Source: Ascaphus truei (Eukaryota; Chordata; Amphibia; Anura; Ascaphidae). Taken from it: 64,000 bases of DNA. Positions 12,106-24,711 of the stretch are shown in pieces (position 1 is the stretch's first letter; the number at the start of each line of letters is the position of its first letter). The notes under the pieces are model-generated. The model worked only from the letters and a program-made list of their open reading frames with translations. It made no database searches and had not been told where the DNA came from. Position numbers and translations under genes: made by a program. The DNA lies in NCBI GenBank assembly GCA_036426205.1, contig CM071568.1, positions 54,345,155-54,409,154 of the forward strand, given 5' to 3'.

Positions 12106-12643
12106 CTCTGGATCTGGATATCTTATTTACCCTGTATATCTTAACTGCCCTATACCTACACTGAAATAGCCTATACTGCTTTCTTCCAGATATGACTCTC
12201 GAGCTTCACACGGGAGACATCAGAATCCCCCCTAACCCATAAGACAGGTAGGGAACACCTACCCTCCAACATATAACATTGCGGGAATGAGGTACCTGGA
12301 CATTGAGGGACTGCGGATCAGGTAAGATTCCAGGTGGGATTGCTGCTTTAGATTGTGAAGCAGGGGCATCCAGACACTGGATAAAGGGTGCAGGAAACTA
12401 GTCATTCACATCTGACTTTTTTTTCTAAATCAGACACACACACACACAGTAATTGTAGTATAATGTAATACAATAAATAAAGTTATGTCAAAAACGAATG
12501 TTGTTCTTACTACAGTAGGAATTTATTCAATTTAAAAAAAACATTTTTAAAGCAGGACTAGGGCGGGGTTGGGGGCGGGACTAGGTGGCGAGTAGATTTT
12601 TTCGTGATTTGTCGACCACTGCATATATACATACACAGAAGTA

Positions 12644-12649
12644 TTTATT
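12644..12649 (-). terminator. DECR1: Candidate DECR1 polyadenylation signal
   Basis: On the minus strand this reads AATAAA, about 104 bases downstream of the DECR1 stop codon. It is the first such hexamer after the stop. The hAT-like element ends only 23 bp further on, so the transcript end and the insertion almost touch. Confidence 0.5.
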
Positions 12650-12752
12650 AAATGTTTTAATTAACAAGAAATGTGACGTTTTTACTTGTGGATTAAAAAA
12701 AAATGATTAATTCAGTCAACTCTTCTCTAATTTCAGGCAAGGCACAACGGTT

Positions 12753-12812
12753 TCAGGAGCCTTTCGTTTTCCTGATTAATTTTTCCATAATGTCCCACTG
12801 ATTATTAGTTAC
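12753..12812 (-). CDS. DECR1: DECR1 last coding exon
   Basis: This exon encodes the C-terminus, ending in LIRKTKGS and a TGA stop, which matches the C-terminus of vertebrate 2,4-dienoyl-CoA reductase as I know it. It is preceded on the minus strand by TTTTCTAG as acceptor and joins the 13744 exon in frame (phase 0). It supplies 19 residues, VTNNQWDIM onward. Confidence 0.93.
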   Translation of the reverse strand, partial: VTNNQWDIMEKLIRKTKGS

Positions 12813-13743
12813 CTAGAAAAGAAGATAAGAAAATCTATATATTACACATGCCCATCAATGTATAAGCTATGAGTAAGCATCCTACAGTAGTGCCAACTAT
12901 TTATCCTTACAGAATTAGGCAAAAGTAATAATCCTTTTTGTCAAATCAGATTCAATGGAAGCAATTTGCAATATGTTAATACCAGTTCAGACCTGGTGGT
13001 TTAAAGGGGACCCCCCCCCCTAGGATAAACGTGTTCTAATGGCAATGGCATATACATATATACACTAAACCTTTCTATTATCTAAAAAAAAAAAAAAAAA
13101 CACAATTATAACTAATTTAAAAAAAATATGATTTTAATAATGCTTTTGATTTTTTTTTTTTACTATAGACTGTACCTAATTTGTTTAGTGATGGATATTT
13201 TAGGATTTATAAAACATTCTATGTAAAATGCTCATCACCATTGATTTTCTTCTGTTCTTTGTTTGTAAAGTAGTTATGGTATTAGACAACCAGATACATG
13301 TGTAATGATTTCACAGAAACTAATAATAAAAAAAAAGTAAACTTTTTTTAATTTTTATTTTTTTTACAGGAAACAAGAAACATATATTTAAAACATTTTA
13401 AGAAAACGATTTGTTTGGTTAGTAAGTCAATTACTTATTAGGTTGTTTACAATTGTTGCCTGCTATTTGGGTACTACCCTTTTAATACATACTTAAAAAG
13501 TGGAGTAAAATGACAAGACATAATAATTAAACATGCCACTACAATGTACTATATTGCCTAGTAATTCCTATTTCAAGTTCACCTATTGTGCTCTATATTC
13601 ACTACCCATGTTTGCTAAGGTAATTGGAGCAAAATTGATGCTAAGTGCCTGAGAGATGCATACTTCAAATTAATCTTAACATTACTGGTCAAAATGGACA
13701 ACCGTTGTTAATAATGCAGATATAATGTGTTCTGGTACATTAC

Positions 13744-13806
13744 CTTTTTCAAGTTATTAAACTCTCCTGCCATGAACACATATTCTCCACCATCCATTCT
13801 AATGAT
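13744..13806 (-). CDS. DECR1: DECR1 exon, IIRMDGGE segment
   Basis: This 21-codon exon encodes IIRMDGGEYVFMAGEFNNLKK, matching the ...FDGGEEVLISGEFNDLRK stretch near the DECR1 C-terminus. The acceptor is TTTTACAG and the donor GTAATG. Both edges are phase 0, joining the flanking exons without loss. Confidence 0.92.
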
Positions 13807-14264
13807 CTGTAAAATTACACAATGCATTCATCATTAATTCTGCTGAGGATTAATAATGTCACTATTTTAATATTTGTCTATTCAATAGAATATATACTTT
13901 TACTTGCAGATAACGAAATAATGGTTAATCATGAAATTGTAATGGACGTCTAAAATGTAATTTAAAATAGCAGTCCCTCAGCTACACTTTGAAATAATCA
14001 GTTTTGTAAATTGGAGATTTTAACTATCCGTCACTAATATTTCTCTAACTTATTATTTATTCTTTTTTGTACTGTAGCCCTCCAGAGAAATGTCCGCTCA
14101 TTTTTTCACTTATTTTGCCTCATATTAGATGTTGACTATTTCCACTCACATAAATAATTATTATGAATAATCTAAATAACCGGGATGTTTAAATGTTTCA
14201 CACATCATTTTAAGATTTTTTTAAAAATCATCTTTATATAAAACTAGCTTTTCATTTTAGACTT

Positions 14265-14280
14265 AGGAGCCTTTCGTTTT
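14265..14280 (-). other. 16-nt echo of the DECR1 terminal exon
   Basis: AGGAGCCTTTCGTTTT occurs here inside a DECR1 intron and again at 12755-12770, where it encodes the end of the protein (KTKGS and stop, read on the minus strand). In the same register this copy reads KGS followed by TAA. Weak similarity may extend upstream. It may be a decayed duplicate of the last exon, or chance. Confidence 0.35.
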
Positions 14281-14361
14281 GTACATTTCAATTTAAAATT
14301 GAAATCGAAAGTGGATCTTTGACCATTGCTTATATGCAATTATGAACTGGGAATACAGCTA

Positions 14362-14649
<288 letters not shown>

Positions 14650-14652
14650 TTA

Positions 14653-14817
<165 letters not shown>

Positions 14818-15204
14818 TTAGAATCTTGAGAGAATACATAGAATTTGACAGCAGATAAGAAACCCTTGGCCCTGCTAATCTAAGACCTCAGACCCTAGTT
14901 ACTCCATGAGCTTCTTTCATATTAATGATTGCATTGTATTATTTTTAAATTATCTTACTGCATCATCCTCTACCACCTCCATATTATATATCCACCATAT
15001 TATAAATCCACGACCCCTTCCATGAAGTAGCATTTCCTAACAGTTCCCCTGAGCCTCCCACCCTCCAGCATCAGAGAATATCCTTTTCTTCTAGCACTTC
15101 ACATTCTCTCAACTTCTTAGAACTAGATTTTAAATACGTTATGGTTGATAAAAAAAAAAAGGTGATAAAAATCCTCCACCCTATAGCATACAACAAATTA
15201 AAAT

Positions 15205-15345
15205 ATCACTTGTGAGCACATTCACACGTCTCAGACAGGTCTGCAAACCTGCTTTCCACAAGGCTTATGCCTGCCACATTACACAGCTTGTCAGCCCAGC
15301 CTGGGTTAAAAATGCATAGCCAGTAAACCCACTCACAGACAGCTG
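15205..15345 (-). repeat. Unclassified interspersed repeat, copy 2
   Basis: This is the inverted counterpart of the repeat at 6540-6840, with the same GTGAGCACATTCAC, AAACCTGC and AATGCATAGCCAGTAAACC blocks read in complement. It lies in the DECR1 intron between the exons at 14656 and 19100. Confidence 0.55.
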
Positions 15346-16439
15346 TTTCAAAGGTTTGGCTCTTGTCAGCGTGAGGCTGGTTATAGAACTCGAACTAGAT
15401 TACAATTTTCACCATGTGTCACAAACATCATGGGCAGTCACATACAGAAGCCCGAAATGTTACTTGTAACAAAGTATCAATATGTTTGGTTGTGTACTTG
15501 GATGCCCTTGGAAAGATTTAGCCACCCGTAAAGTTAAATTTATATTTTGCTTCTGGTGTTAAAATTGATAAATTTCTATTGCTGCAGGTCCATTTATTTC
15601 TATCCTTCCCTTTATCTCTTTGGTTAATAATGGCAGCTTATAAATTGTCTTAAATGGTTTAAAATACTTCAAAGAAAGTAATGAATTATACTGTTCCTCA
15701 AGTCAACCGTGCTATCCGTGTTCATGCAGCCGCATATCCATAAAGATATATAGCCATTTTTACTTTGCAGTCTTCCTCCATAAGACACCTTTCAGCACTG
15801 CAAGACATTTTACAGCCCAATCAAGATCAATGGATGCAAACGATCCACCACTGTAAGGACTCTTAAGGCAGAAGACTGCTTATTAAACATGGGCTATAGT
15901 ATTTGTACCTATTTCCCATATTCAAATAGACTTTGCATCTTAAACTGTAAGAACGTTTTTATTAATTTAATACTTTCTGGAACCCTCTGTAGTTTCATAC
16001 GTCATTATATGCAATTCAATTATTTTACTATGGAATTTATTTTTCCTATTATTTACGAAGTACAATGTTCAGCATGTAGAGAAACAAGAACTCTTGGCTG
16101 CAATATTAAGGGCAGTATGCTGGCAATGATTAATGTAATGAGTAAAATATATAGACAATATATATACCTAATATACCTGACAGTGATTCTGTGCTTGATT
16201 ATTTCCAGAATTATTAAAACTCAGTGATACCCATGCTCCAATACGCAATATAAAAGAGTATGGGGGCCCACATTCTGTGGATTACAACTGACCCCATAGC
16301 GTTTTAACATTTTAGGGATGTCTGGAGGAAAAGATACAAAGTAACTGGCACCACCAAGGATCTTAATATCGGCAGATGTCTGCAGAATACATGCACAAGG
16401 CAAATAAGACTAGCAAAACCCCAATATTACACAGACAAT

Positions 16440-18420
16440 CTTGATCAAAATACATCAAATCCAGCAAATTTCTGAAAGGTCATGAACAATATACTCCAGC
16501 CTTCCAGCCATCTAATATCAAAAAGGATAATACTACTCTGAAAAATCACACTGACACTGCAAACGCATACAAACAACATGGGGTGTTCCCCAGTATCTGA
16601 AGAGGAGATTACACAGGTGTTCCTAACATTAAAACTAAACAGCCAATGTGAACCTGACCTAGTGCAAACAAAGGTCTGCCGACTCAATGTCCCAGTCACT
16701 GCCATACCGTTTGCCCAATAAACCCCATTTTGTCTTCAGGACATCCCACAGACCTGGAAAACTGCCAGAGTTGTCCCAGTCTATAAAAGTGGGGACAAAA
16801 ACATTGTCTCCAACTACAGCCCATTCTCTCTTCTCCCAATAATATTCAAAGTCATGGAAAAAAAAATCCAATCCCAATTAAGCAATTACTATACCAAGAC
16901 AAAATTCCTTACCCATCTCCTCCACGGCTCTAAAACTACTCCAAAAAGTTTGCAATGAGATCCAGTGTGGAATGGAACAACTTACTGGTGCACTATTCCT
17001 AGATTTTGCAAAGGCCTTTGAACCTGTTGATCATCTTATTTTGTTAAACAAGCTTCAGTCCTCTGGAATAGGGGAACTTTAAACTGGTTTCATTCATACC
17101 TATCAGATAAATCCCAATGTGTCTCTCGGGCTCTTAACTCCAACCCCTTGGATGTCCTCTGTGGGGTCACCTCCAAGGCTCTATTCTGTGTTCCCTACTC
17201 TTTCAGTCTTCATTAGTGATCTACCTAATGCTTACAGATTGTAAGGAAACTTTAATGCACATGTATGCAAAATATGCACACAGCCCTAGCCTCCATGACC
17301 TTGGACACATACTTCAATCTGATTTTTTCAAGACTTGAATACAGGATTCTCCAAAACAAACTGTTTGTAAACACTGACAAAATTGTAACGATTGTATTTT
17401 GGACTAGGACTACATTTCAAAAACTACCAACGACAGAGCTACAGATCAGAACCAATTCTAACTCTAGCCCCTATAACTAGTTTGAAATATCTGGGCATAT
17501 GGCTGGACTCACAACATTTGGGTTGGTATTGATAATCTGACATCCAAAACCTATGCCAAAGTAGGTGTACTTTATAAGAACAAATCCTCCCCAAAACAGC
17601 TGGTCAGAAAGCGCATTGCACAAATAGATGCCAATACCAATGGCAGTATAGACTATGGGGACACAGTATATGGTACAGCAGCCCAAACTCACCCTGGCAA
17701 ACTAAACAAAGAAGGGTAGGTAGCCATGTTGGTCCTTTCTTCCATGCAGTAATAAAGGAGGAAGAGGGAATAGTTGGTATATACTTTTTATTGGACCAAC
17801 AAGTAGTTGAAACTTTACAAGATTTCGAAACCTTTCAGGGTCCTTCATCTGGTATGGCAGAAACTAGACACCCTCTTAAACTTAATATGCTACTTTGTCT
17901 TACAATGTAACTATAACACTTTTCCAAGAACTAGATGGGCTAGCCCTCGAGTCTAGGCGCAAAGAACATTTTTTCCATCTTGCCCACAAATATTTTCTGG
18001 GCAAGCTACACGCCTATCTGAGCAAGCTCCTCATCCCTAGCACACACAGCACTTATCACTTGTGATCTGACTCCAGAAGACTGCTCACAGTCCCAAGGTT
18101 CAACAAGGAATCCGGTCGCTCCTCCTGTTACCATGCACCTCATAACTGGAACAATCTACGACAGATTCTTCAAGCCGCCTCCCGTTTATGTTCTTTCAAG
18201 ACTTCAGCTGTCTCACATTTTAATCTGTCTGTAACTGTTATATATGACCATAACACATCTCTAACCTATGAAATACCTGTAAATATAATGTACAATTCTG
18301 TTCATTTAATGTAATCATAGTTTATCATAATTCTGCGCCCAGAACATACTTAAAAACGAGAAGTAACTTTCAATATATTATTTCCCGGTAAAACATTTTA
18401 TAAATGTAAATAAATATAAG
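16440..18420 (+). mobile_element. Degraded L2-type LINE in a DECR1 intron
   Basis: Reverse-transcriptase remnants run in order with many stops: a KSGDKN...NYSPFSLLPIIFKVMEK block near 16790, a LFLDFAKAFEPVDH block near 16993 and VFWTRTTFQKLPTTELQIRTN near 17395. The 3' UTR ends with ATACTTAAAAACGAG and TTTCCCGGTAAAACATTTTATAAAT repeats near 18345-18415. The same protein family appears at 48567-48990. A short foreign repeat interrupts it at 17703-17880. It is not functional. Confidence 0.75.
17703..17880 (+). repeat. Short interspersed repeat nested in the LINE
   Basis: It starts GTAGCCATGTTGGTCC and includes TTTTTATTGGACCAAC, AACTTTACAAGATTTCGAA and CAGGGTCCTTCATCTGG. This wording is typical of a short repeat common in vertebrate genomes. 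I do not assign the family. Confidence 0.55.
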
Positions 18421-19098
18421 CATTTGCACTAAATGTAATGAATGAACATTTAGAGTTCTTCATAAAAAATAAAAATAAACTATAGATGGCTTATCTAAAT
18501 TAATTTACACTGTTGTTACGGAAATCACATTTGTATAGTTAAGCATAGACATCCTTCTCTTTTGAGGGCATAGGAGGTAGATGAAAGCTCTCTATGAGAA
18601 ATGTAGCATGTTATTCGTTATAAATGATACATGGTATAGGTTTATAAATACACTTATTTAAGGGTCGTTTAAAAATTTCCTAACTTGGCAAAAAAAAAAA
18701 AAAAAAACTTGAATTCCAGTAACATTATACAAATAACACATTACTTAGTTTTTCCAGCACATCTATGTCCGGACATCTCCACAGTACTTTTAGTTTTAGG
18801 GTGACCGACCCTGAGAAATAGCATTAGGCTGGTGGCAGCAGTCAATACTACAGTTGTGAACAGGAATTAACACGGTATTCCCTCCCCCATGACTGCCAAG
18901 TAGTTCATCGCAAAAGCCAATTTCCTCTTTGAATGCCTTCAAGCCAAAGAATCGTCACACTTGCTTTGTTTTTTAAAAGTATTTGCTTTTTACTGAAGTA
19001 TTATAAATCCAGGCAGTGCTGTAGGGAACTTTTACTAATCCTACGCTGTGTTGAGGGTTAAAATGAAACTGCTGCATGTTTGTGTTTAAACAGACTCA

Positions 19099-19257
<159 letters not shown>

Positions 19258-19851
19258 TTAAACATGAAATGCTAATGGAGTTTGAAAATACAATTGGGGG
19301 GGAAAAAAAACAGTCAATTAACTACACTTAATAATCTGTAGATCAGAGAATGTAACTAGTCATGTCACAGTCATCCCAATGTTTATATAAAACGTATTAC
19401 TTCTGCATTATTATACCATAGCACTCCAGAGAAATGGCCATCATGTTTTTTTCTTGGGTTTGCATGCTTCTGGATAGAGGATTATCATTAAGCAAATCAG
19501 GTAAAATTATTTAACTGGGATAGAACAGCCCGCTAGACTGACAGCACAGCTCTATATGTGATTTGACAGCTCATATACATTCTTCTCCTTCATGATGCAT
19601 AATATGAATAACAGCAATTAATGTATTACAAAACTTTGCTATTTTTTATATATAAAAATGTTGTAATCTTTGGTGTATGCAAGTTACATGTGCCTAAAAT
19701 GTTGTGCACACTGTGTTATGAAAAACCGCGACCCCTTTTATTTATCGTAATATCTTGCAGAAAACTCACCACATTTTCATGAAAGTTTGAGCAATTTCAG
19801 ATCTGTTAAAGTGTGTTAACCCTCTCATTTTAATACTGACTAACCTTAAAA

Positions 19852-20155
19852 CTTGCCCCACAAATCAAGCATCCCAATAGCCTGCACTCGTGGCTATTCT
19901 TCCACAGTCACTCCTACCACCCATTGTGACCAAGCACTGCCATCTACAGCACTTATTCCCTCACCTGCTGTCTCTGTAAGATCCCCCATCAAACCTCTTA
20001 GATTGTAAGCTCTTCGGGGCAGGGCTTTCCTTTCCTATTGTCTGATTTTGCTGTACTTATTGTACTATTATAATTCCCTGTACTGTATTCTTTGTGAAGC
20101 GCTGAGTACACTTTTGGCACTATATAAATAAAGACGTACAATACAATACAGTAGA
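19852..20155 (+). mobile_element. 3' end of an L2-type LINE
   Basis: It shares TTAGATTGTAAGCTCTTCGG, the GAAGCGCTGAGTACA block and the ACTATATAAATAAAGAC tail with the element at 9110-9570. Only the non-coding 3' part is present. Confidence 0.6.
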
Positions 20156-20468
20156 TTACTACATTTAAGGATTATTTGATAATCTAATAAATATTCTTTG
20201 GAATTGGTAACAGCATGATGACCTCATCAAGTGCATAATTAGCGAAGTAGATAAGCATGTTATAAAAGTGGTTGAGACACAGCAAGAATTATGGTCCAAA
20301 ACATTTACATAAAATATTTCCTGATAAAGGATGATTGCTAGGACTGAAAAAACGAGTTCATTAGATTGATGCTACAGGTAGTTGCAAGCAACGTCCGGTT
20401 AGCGGTCGTCCGTTTGAGCAGCATGAGGACATTTTGAACCTTATTTCGTATAGTAATCTTAATGTGTC

Positions 20469-21098
20469 TGTAAGAGACGTGTGCAGAGGTAAGCAATAGA
20501 GACTGGTTTTAAGGTGAACTAAAATAAGGCTTTTATTGCGCCTGCTTCTTTAACACATGAAAATCATCAAACGTATGCAAATAAGGGGTTAAACAAAGCT
20601 TCTGCTCCACTTGGGAGTATTTCTAGGTAAACATATGCAGTCCAGAACTCCCTTTAGATAGCATGTTTCCCAGCCCCAAACATATATTTAGATATGTGCA
20701 GATATACAACAGTCTTAGAAAGTAAAGCTTATCTGTCTCTCTGGTAGCTGTAGGGGAAGGCTTCTCTGTTCGCCTGGTGTCCGCACCCTTGTGTGCTAAG
20801 GTAATGTCAGGATCCAGGTTTAGAATCTTGTCCCCTTTGTCTTGTCGTCAGCTTGCAACTCAAGACATCGGTTTGCTCCACAGGTCAGCCCAGTTGTGAA
20901 CTAGGGAACTCTGTCTTTCTGCTTCCTGGGTCAGCTCACTTGTGAGCTCAGGAAGAATCTCCTTCCTGTCTCAAAGGCAGGCTTTTTCTGATACCTGTAA
21001 TCAGCCAGGTGGTGTTGGTTAATTGTCTACCAGCAGTTAACCCCCACACTGCTGGATTAGAGGCACATTTTTGAACAGGGATAAAGTCCCCTGTTACA
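20469..21098 (-). mobile_element. Solo LTR, 630 bp
   Basis: On the minus strand it begins TGTAACAGGGGAC and ends CGTCTCTTACA, flanked by the 5-bp duplication GTGTC (464-468 and 099-103 of the 20 and 21 kb lines). It is a separate LTR family from the TGTGGCGG group. The flanking sequence on the left reads weakly like a transposase HTH (SGRPFEQHEDILNL), so the LTR may have landed in an older DNA transposon. Confidence 0.8.
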
Positions 21099-21220
21099 GT
21101 GTCATATTAGATTACAACAGTTTAACACATTTACGAGTTACGAAGAGAAAACTTCTATTTCTCGTTTAAGAGAGACAATCCAAGCTGTTTTTTTTAATAT
21201 TTATTATTATAATACAAAAT

Positions 21221-21534
21221 TGAAGCAGGGGGTCTCCGGTGCTGAACCTGATTAATTTCAGCTCCGCAGACCCCCTGCTTCCGGAGGTACTTATCTCCAT
21301 AGGCCACTCCAAAATTCACTATACGTCTGCTTTCAAAGCAGCAGAGCCCTGTGGGCCAATGGGAAGCCGTGATGTCATCAAGTGCGGCTTCCTATTGGCC
21401 CATGTGACGAGGAAGCTGAACACTGAACACTGCAGAAGCTACCGGCACCCCCTTCTGAGGAAAGTATCTCTGCAAGCAGGGGGTCCCTGGAGCTGAAATG
21501 AATGAGGTTCAGCTGCAGGGACCTCCTGCTTCAA
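21221..21534. mobile_element. Palindromic GCAGGGGGTCTCCGG MITE, copy 1
   Basis: The ends TGAAGCAGGGGGTCTCCGG and their imperfect complement enclose further internal inverted copies of the same GCAGGGGGTC motif. The family recurs at 30851-31107. It is GC-richer than its surroundings and has no coding capacity. Confidence 0.65.
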
Positions 21535-21867
21535 ACCTGAATTAAAAAAATGAAGAAAAAATGAAAAAAAAACTGAAGAAAAAAAACTGACTTGGATTGC
21601 CTCTTATAGAGTGACCAGACATCCTGTTTTTTTGCTGTTTGTCCCCGTCCTGACTTTTGTTTAAACTGTCCCGGTTTTGTTTGTCCGACCACTCATGCAC
21701 ACGCGTAATGGGTTCTTGCTGTTCATGCATACGCAAAAAAAATTCCGGGAAAAAAATGTCACTATCTTTCATGAACATAAACCCACCACAGTATATCTGG
21801 TACTTGTTGACATAATACAGTGACATCAATTTAGTTAACACCACTTTTTTGTCTACTGCAGTCATTT

Positions 21868-22985
21868 TCAACCAAGAGTGTAAGGGTGGAAGAGAGTAAG
21901 GGGAGGAGGGAGTGTGTAAGGGGAGGGGCGGAGTGTGTAAGGGGAGGGGGGGAGTGTGTAAGGGGAGGGGGGAGTGTGTAAGGGGGGGGAGTGTGTAAGG
22001 GGGGGAGTGTGTAAGGGGAGGGGGTGTGTAAGGGGAGGGGAGAGTGTGTAAGGGGGGGGGGAGTGGTAAAGGGGTGGTGTTGTGTAGGAGAGGGGGGATG
22101 GGTGTATGGGGAGGGGGAAGAGTGTAGGGGGGATAGTATAATGGGGGAAGGAAGGATAAGGGGGGAAAGTGTAAAGGGGGGGGGGGGGAAGTGTAAAGGG
22201 GAGGGAAGAGAGTGAGGGGAGAAGAGTGTAAGGGGAGAAGAGTAAAAGGGGAGAAGAGTAAAAGGAGAGAAGCGAGGGAGAGAGGGGGAGAGGGTAAGGG
22301 GGCAACAGAGGGGAAGAGAGAAGGGGGAAAAGAGTGTAAGGGGAGGGTGTAAAGGGAGAAGAAAGAGGGGAAGGGTGTAAAGGGAGAAGAAAGAGGGGGA
22401 GGGTGCAAAGGGAGAAGAGGGGGAGGGTGTAAAAGGAGAAGAGAGAAGGAGACAGTTTAAGGGGTGTGTGTGTAAGGGGAGGGGGGTGTAAGGGGAGGGG
22501 CGTGTGTAAGGGGAGGGGGGGAGTGTGTATGGGGAGGGGGGACTGTGTATGGGGAGGGGGGAGTGTGTATGGGGAGGGGGAAGAGTACTCGTAAAAAAAA
22601 GGGTGTAAAAGGAGAAGAGAGAAGGAGACAGTTTAAGGGGGCAAGAGACACGGGGAGAGTGTAAGGGGACAAGAGAGGGGGGAGAGTGTAAGGGGACAAG
22701 AGAGGGGGGAGAGTGTAAGGGTGCATGAGAGAGGGGGACAATGGTAGGGGGCAAGAGAGGGGAGAGAGTAAGTGGGCAAGAGAGGGGGGAGTGTAAGGGG
22801 AGTGTGTCAAGGGGGAGAGTGCGAAGGGGGGGGGAAGTATAAGAGCTAAGTGATGGGGGAGAGTGTGAGGAGAGGGAGTGCAAGAGGGAAGAGGAGTAGA
22901 GAGCGAGGGACAGAGGGTGTAAAGGGGGAGAGAGTGTAAGGGGGGAGAGAGTGTAAGGTGCAGGGTTAGAGGGGGAAGAGAAAGA
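21868..22985 (-). repeat. G-rich minisatellite, about 20-bp unit
   Basis: This is a tandem array of AAGGGGAGGGGGGAGTGTGT-type units that degenerates rightwards into GGGGACAAGAGAGGGGGGAG units. The strong purine asymmetry on the plus strand could form G-quadruplexes. Minus-strand frames of 250-350 codons are Pro/Leu/Ser/His repeats and not genes. Confidence 0.9.
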
Positions 22986-24553
22986 GACAAACAGACGGGA
23001 GAGAGGGACTGATGGGGGGGTAGAGGGGGTCGAATGGATGTTGGGAGAGAGAAAGACTGTCTAAAGTTTGCTTTTTCATGGAGATTGAGCAAGAAATATA
23101 TAAAATATGATGAAATACGAAAGGGGTTCAATTTTCCAGAACTAGATAAGCTATAAGAAGGTACATTGGGATAATTTTGTTGGTCACAAAATGTCAAACA
23201 CCCCAGATTCCCTCTTGTCTCTAACAATGCCACACTGCAATACTTGCTGGATTTCTAGGTGGTGAAGGACGAAGTAAAAAGATTAGGAGATTCTTGCAAA
23301 AACAGGCCCAGAAGAATGAGTACTGTACATCTCTGGCAAATTAGCTGGTTTATATCTATGTCACAGTTGTGCTCTTGCTTTATTCTGCTCCCAGGGGTTT
23401 CCACCTGTTCTCAGTCCTGTCATTGTGAAGAGGTAAAGTCACATAACGAGGGCATAGCAGGAAGTGAATCAGCAGCATTGTGTCTCAAACACTCTCCCTC
23501 AGCAACATGGAGAACCGTCAACATGTACAACTATAAAAAAAATGATTGCATCAATAAACGTGATTGTGCAGGCAACAAAACCTGCCCACGGGTAAATGTC
23601 CTTTTATACTACAAATGTAAAGAATTAACATTCTTTTTATAGCACAACAGCAGTTTTAAAACTTCACTATGAAAGAAGTGTTCATTTCTAGAGCTGGCAG
23701 AGTGGCGAACATTAATATCATACATAAGACTAACTTATATCTGTTTGCATAGCCCAATCTTTTATAATATAGGCTGTTGTAACGTCAGTTTAGTACTTCC
23801 CATCAAGGGATGATAAATAACTGGAAAAATCCAGTCTGAAGATTGAAAGATTTCTTTTCCTCACCTGCTCTGATGTCTACATACTAACGGAAGCACATTC
23901 AACCTTGGGTCTCTGGATTTATTGGACTAATCACTCATCATGGACAAGAACCCCAAGTGAGTCTGTTCCAGTTTGACCTTTGATTTATATTGTTATACAA
24001 ATAGGATGTTATAATCTACTGGTCACCGGCAGGTGTAAATGACTTTGTCCTTACTGCTTTGCATTGTGGGATCATTTTAACCAGGCTACATCCTTTTGGA
24101 CATTCATATATAATATATGGTTGTTTTTCCAAGCATTATTATTTTGCTACCACAGTTCTTTCTTTAGAGCACCAAACAACACGCTTTTTTATATGAAGAT
24201 TGAAAGCCTTGTTATCTTTCTTAAATTATATTTTATTCTAAAACAACTCAAATGATGGACAAAAAAAATGACCAGTCATTTCTGGTGTTCTCATTTTTTC
24301 AGCTAATGGAATATGTTGTATGCAATGTAGATGTAAGAAACAGAGGTGGCAACTAAAATGGATAATTTTGCACTGGTTCTTTCATCCTCTAGGTTTTAGT
24401 TCGTAATGGTACAGAAGATATTGGCTAGTTCTCAAAAGAAATACCTTAAAATATTTTGGTGACTGCAATATCTTCTGTTCAACTAATGATGTTTTTTTTT
24501 TTCCCCCCAACATTGCAGGTTATCATATGGAAATAGCCAATGTGAAATCCTGG

Positions 24554-24711
24554 TAATAAATTGGTGCATTAGAGTTACTTCCTTAACAGCAAGACAGTCC
24601 ATTACAATGCACTTCCTTTAAAGCAAAGGAGTCGCTTGTAAAACCCTGGTAATGTTGTGTGTATAAGTGACTCCTTTCTCACTCTAATGCACCGAAAAGT
24701 CCAATTTATTA
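24554..24711. repeat. Imperfect palindrome
   Basis: TAATAAATTGG...TGCATTAGAG on the left pairs with its complement near 24690-24711, with a second pair around CTTCCTTTAAAGCAAAGGAGT in the centre. It is probably a small MITE. The rest of 23000-25820 shows no gene I can support. Confidence 0.45.

Larger units (their letters stand above)
9958..12621. mobile_element. hAT-like element enclosing a minisatellite
   Basis: The ends are CAGTGTTCGACAAATC at 9958 and the complement of CAGTGGTCGACAAATC ending at 12621: an inverted repeat with one mismatch in 16 bases. Just inside both ends are CGACTGGATTT- and GGCGAGTAGATTTTTT-type motifs, also present in the small copies at 37682-37968. The interior holds a GT microsatellite and about 1.6 kb of minisatellite and no transposase. 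No target duplication was seen, so its boundaries as one insertion are inferred. Confidence 0.55.

Noticed and set aside
10421..12169. Several plus-strand frames of 205-371 codons rich in Ser, Pro, His and Leu
   Set aside because: They are translations of a tandem minisatellite without stop codons, open in several frames at once, with no start context or domain.
21542..23233. Minus-strand frames up to 350 codons, rich in Pro/Leu/Ser/His
   Set aside because: They are produced by the G-rich minisatellite on the other strand; overlapping frames are all open.
23259..23642. 127-codon plus-strand frame
   Set aside because: No motif, unusual composition and no promoter or splice support; it looks like chance.
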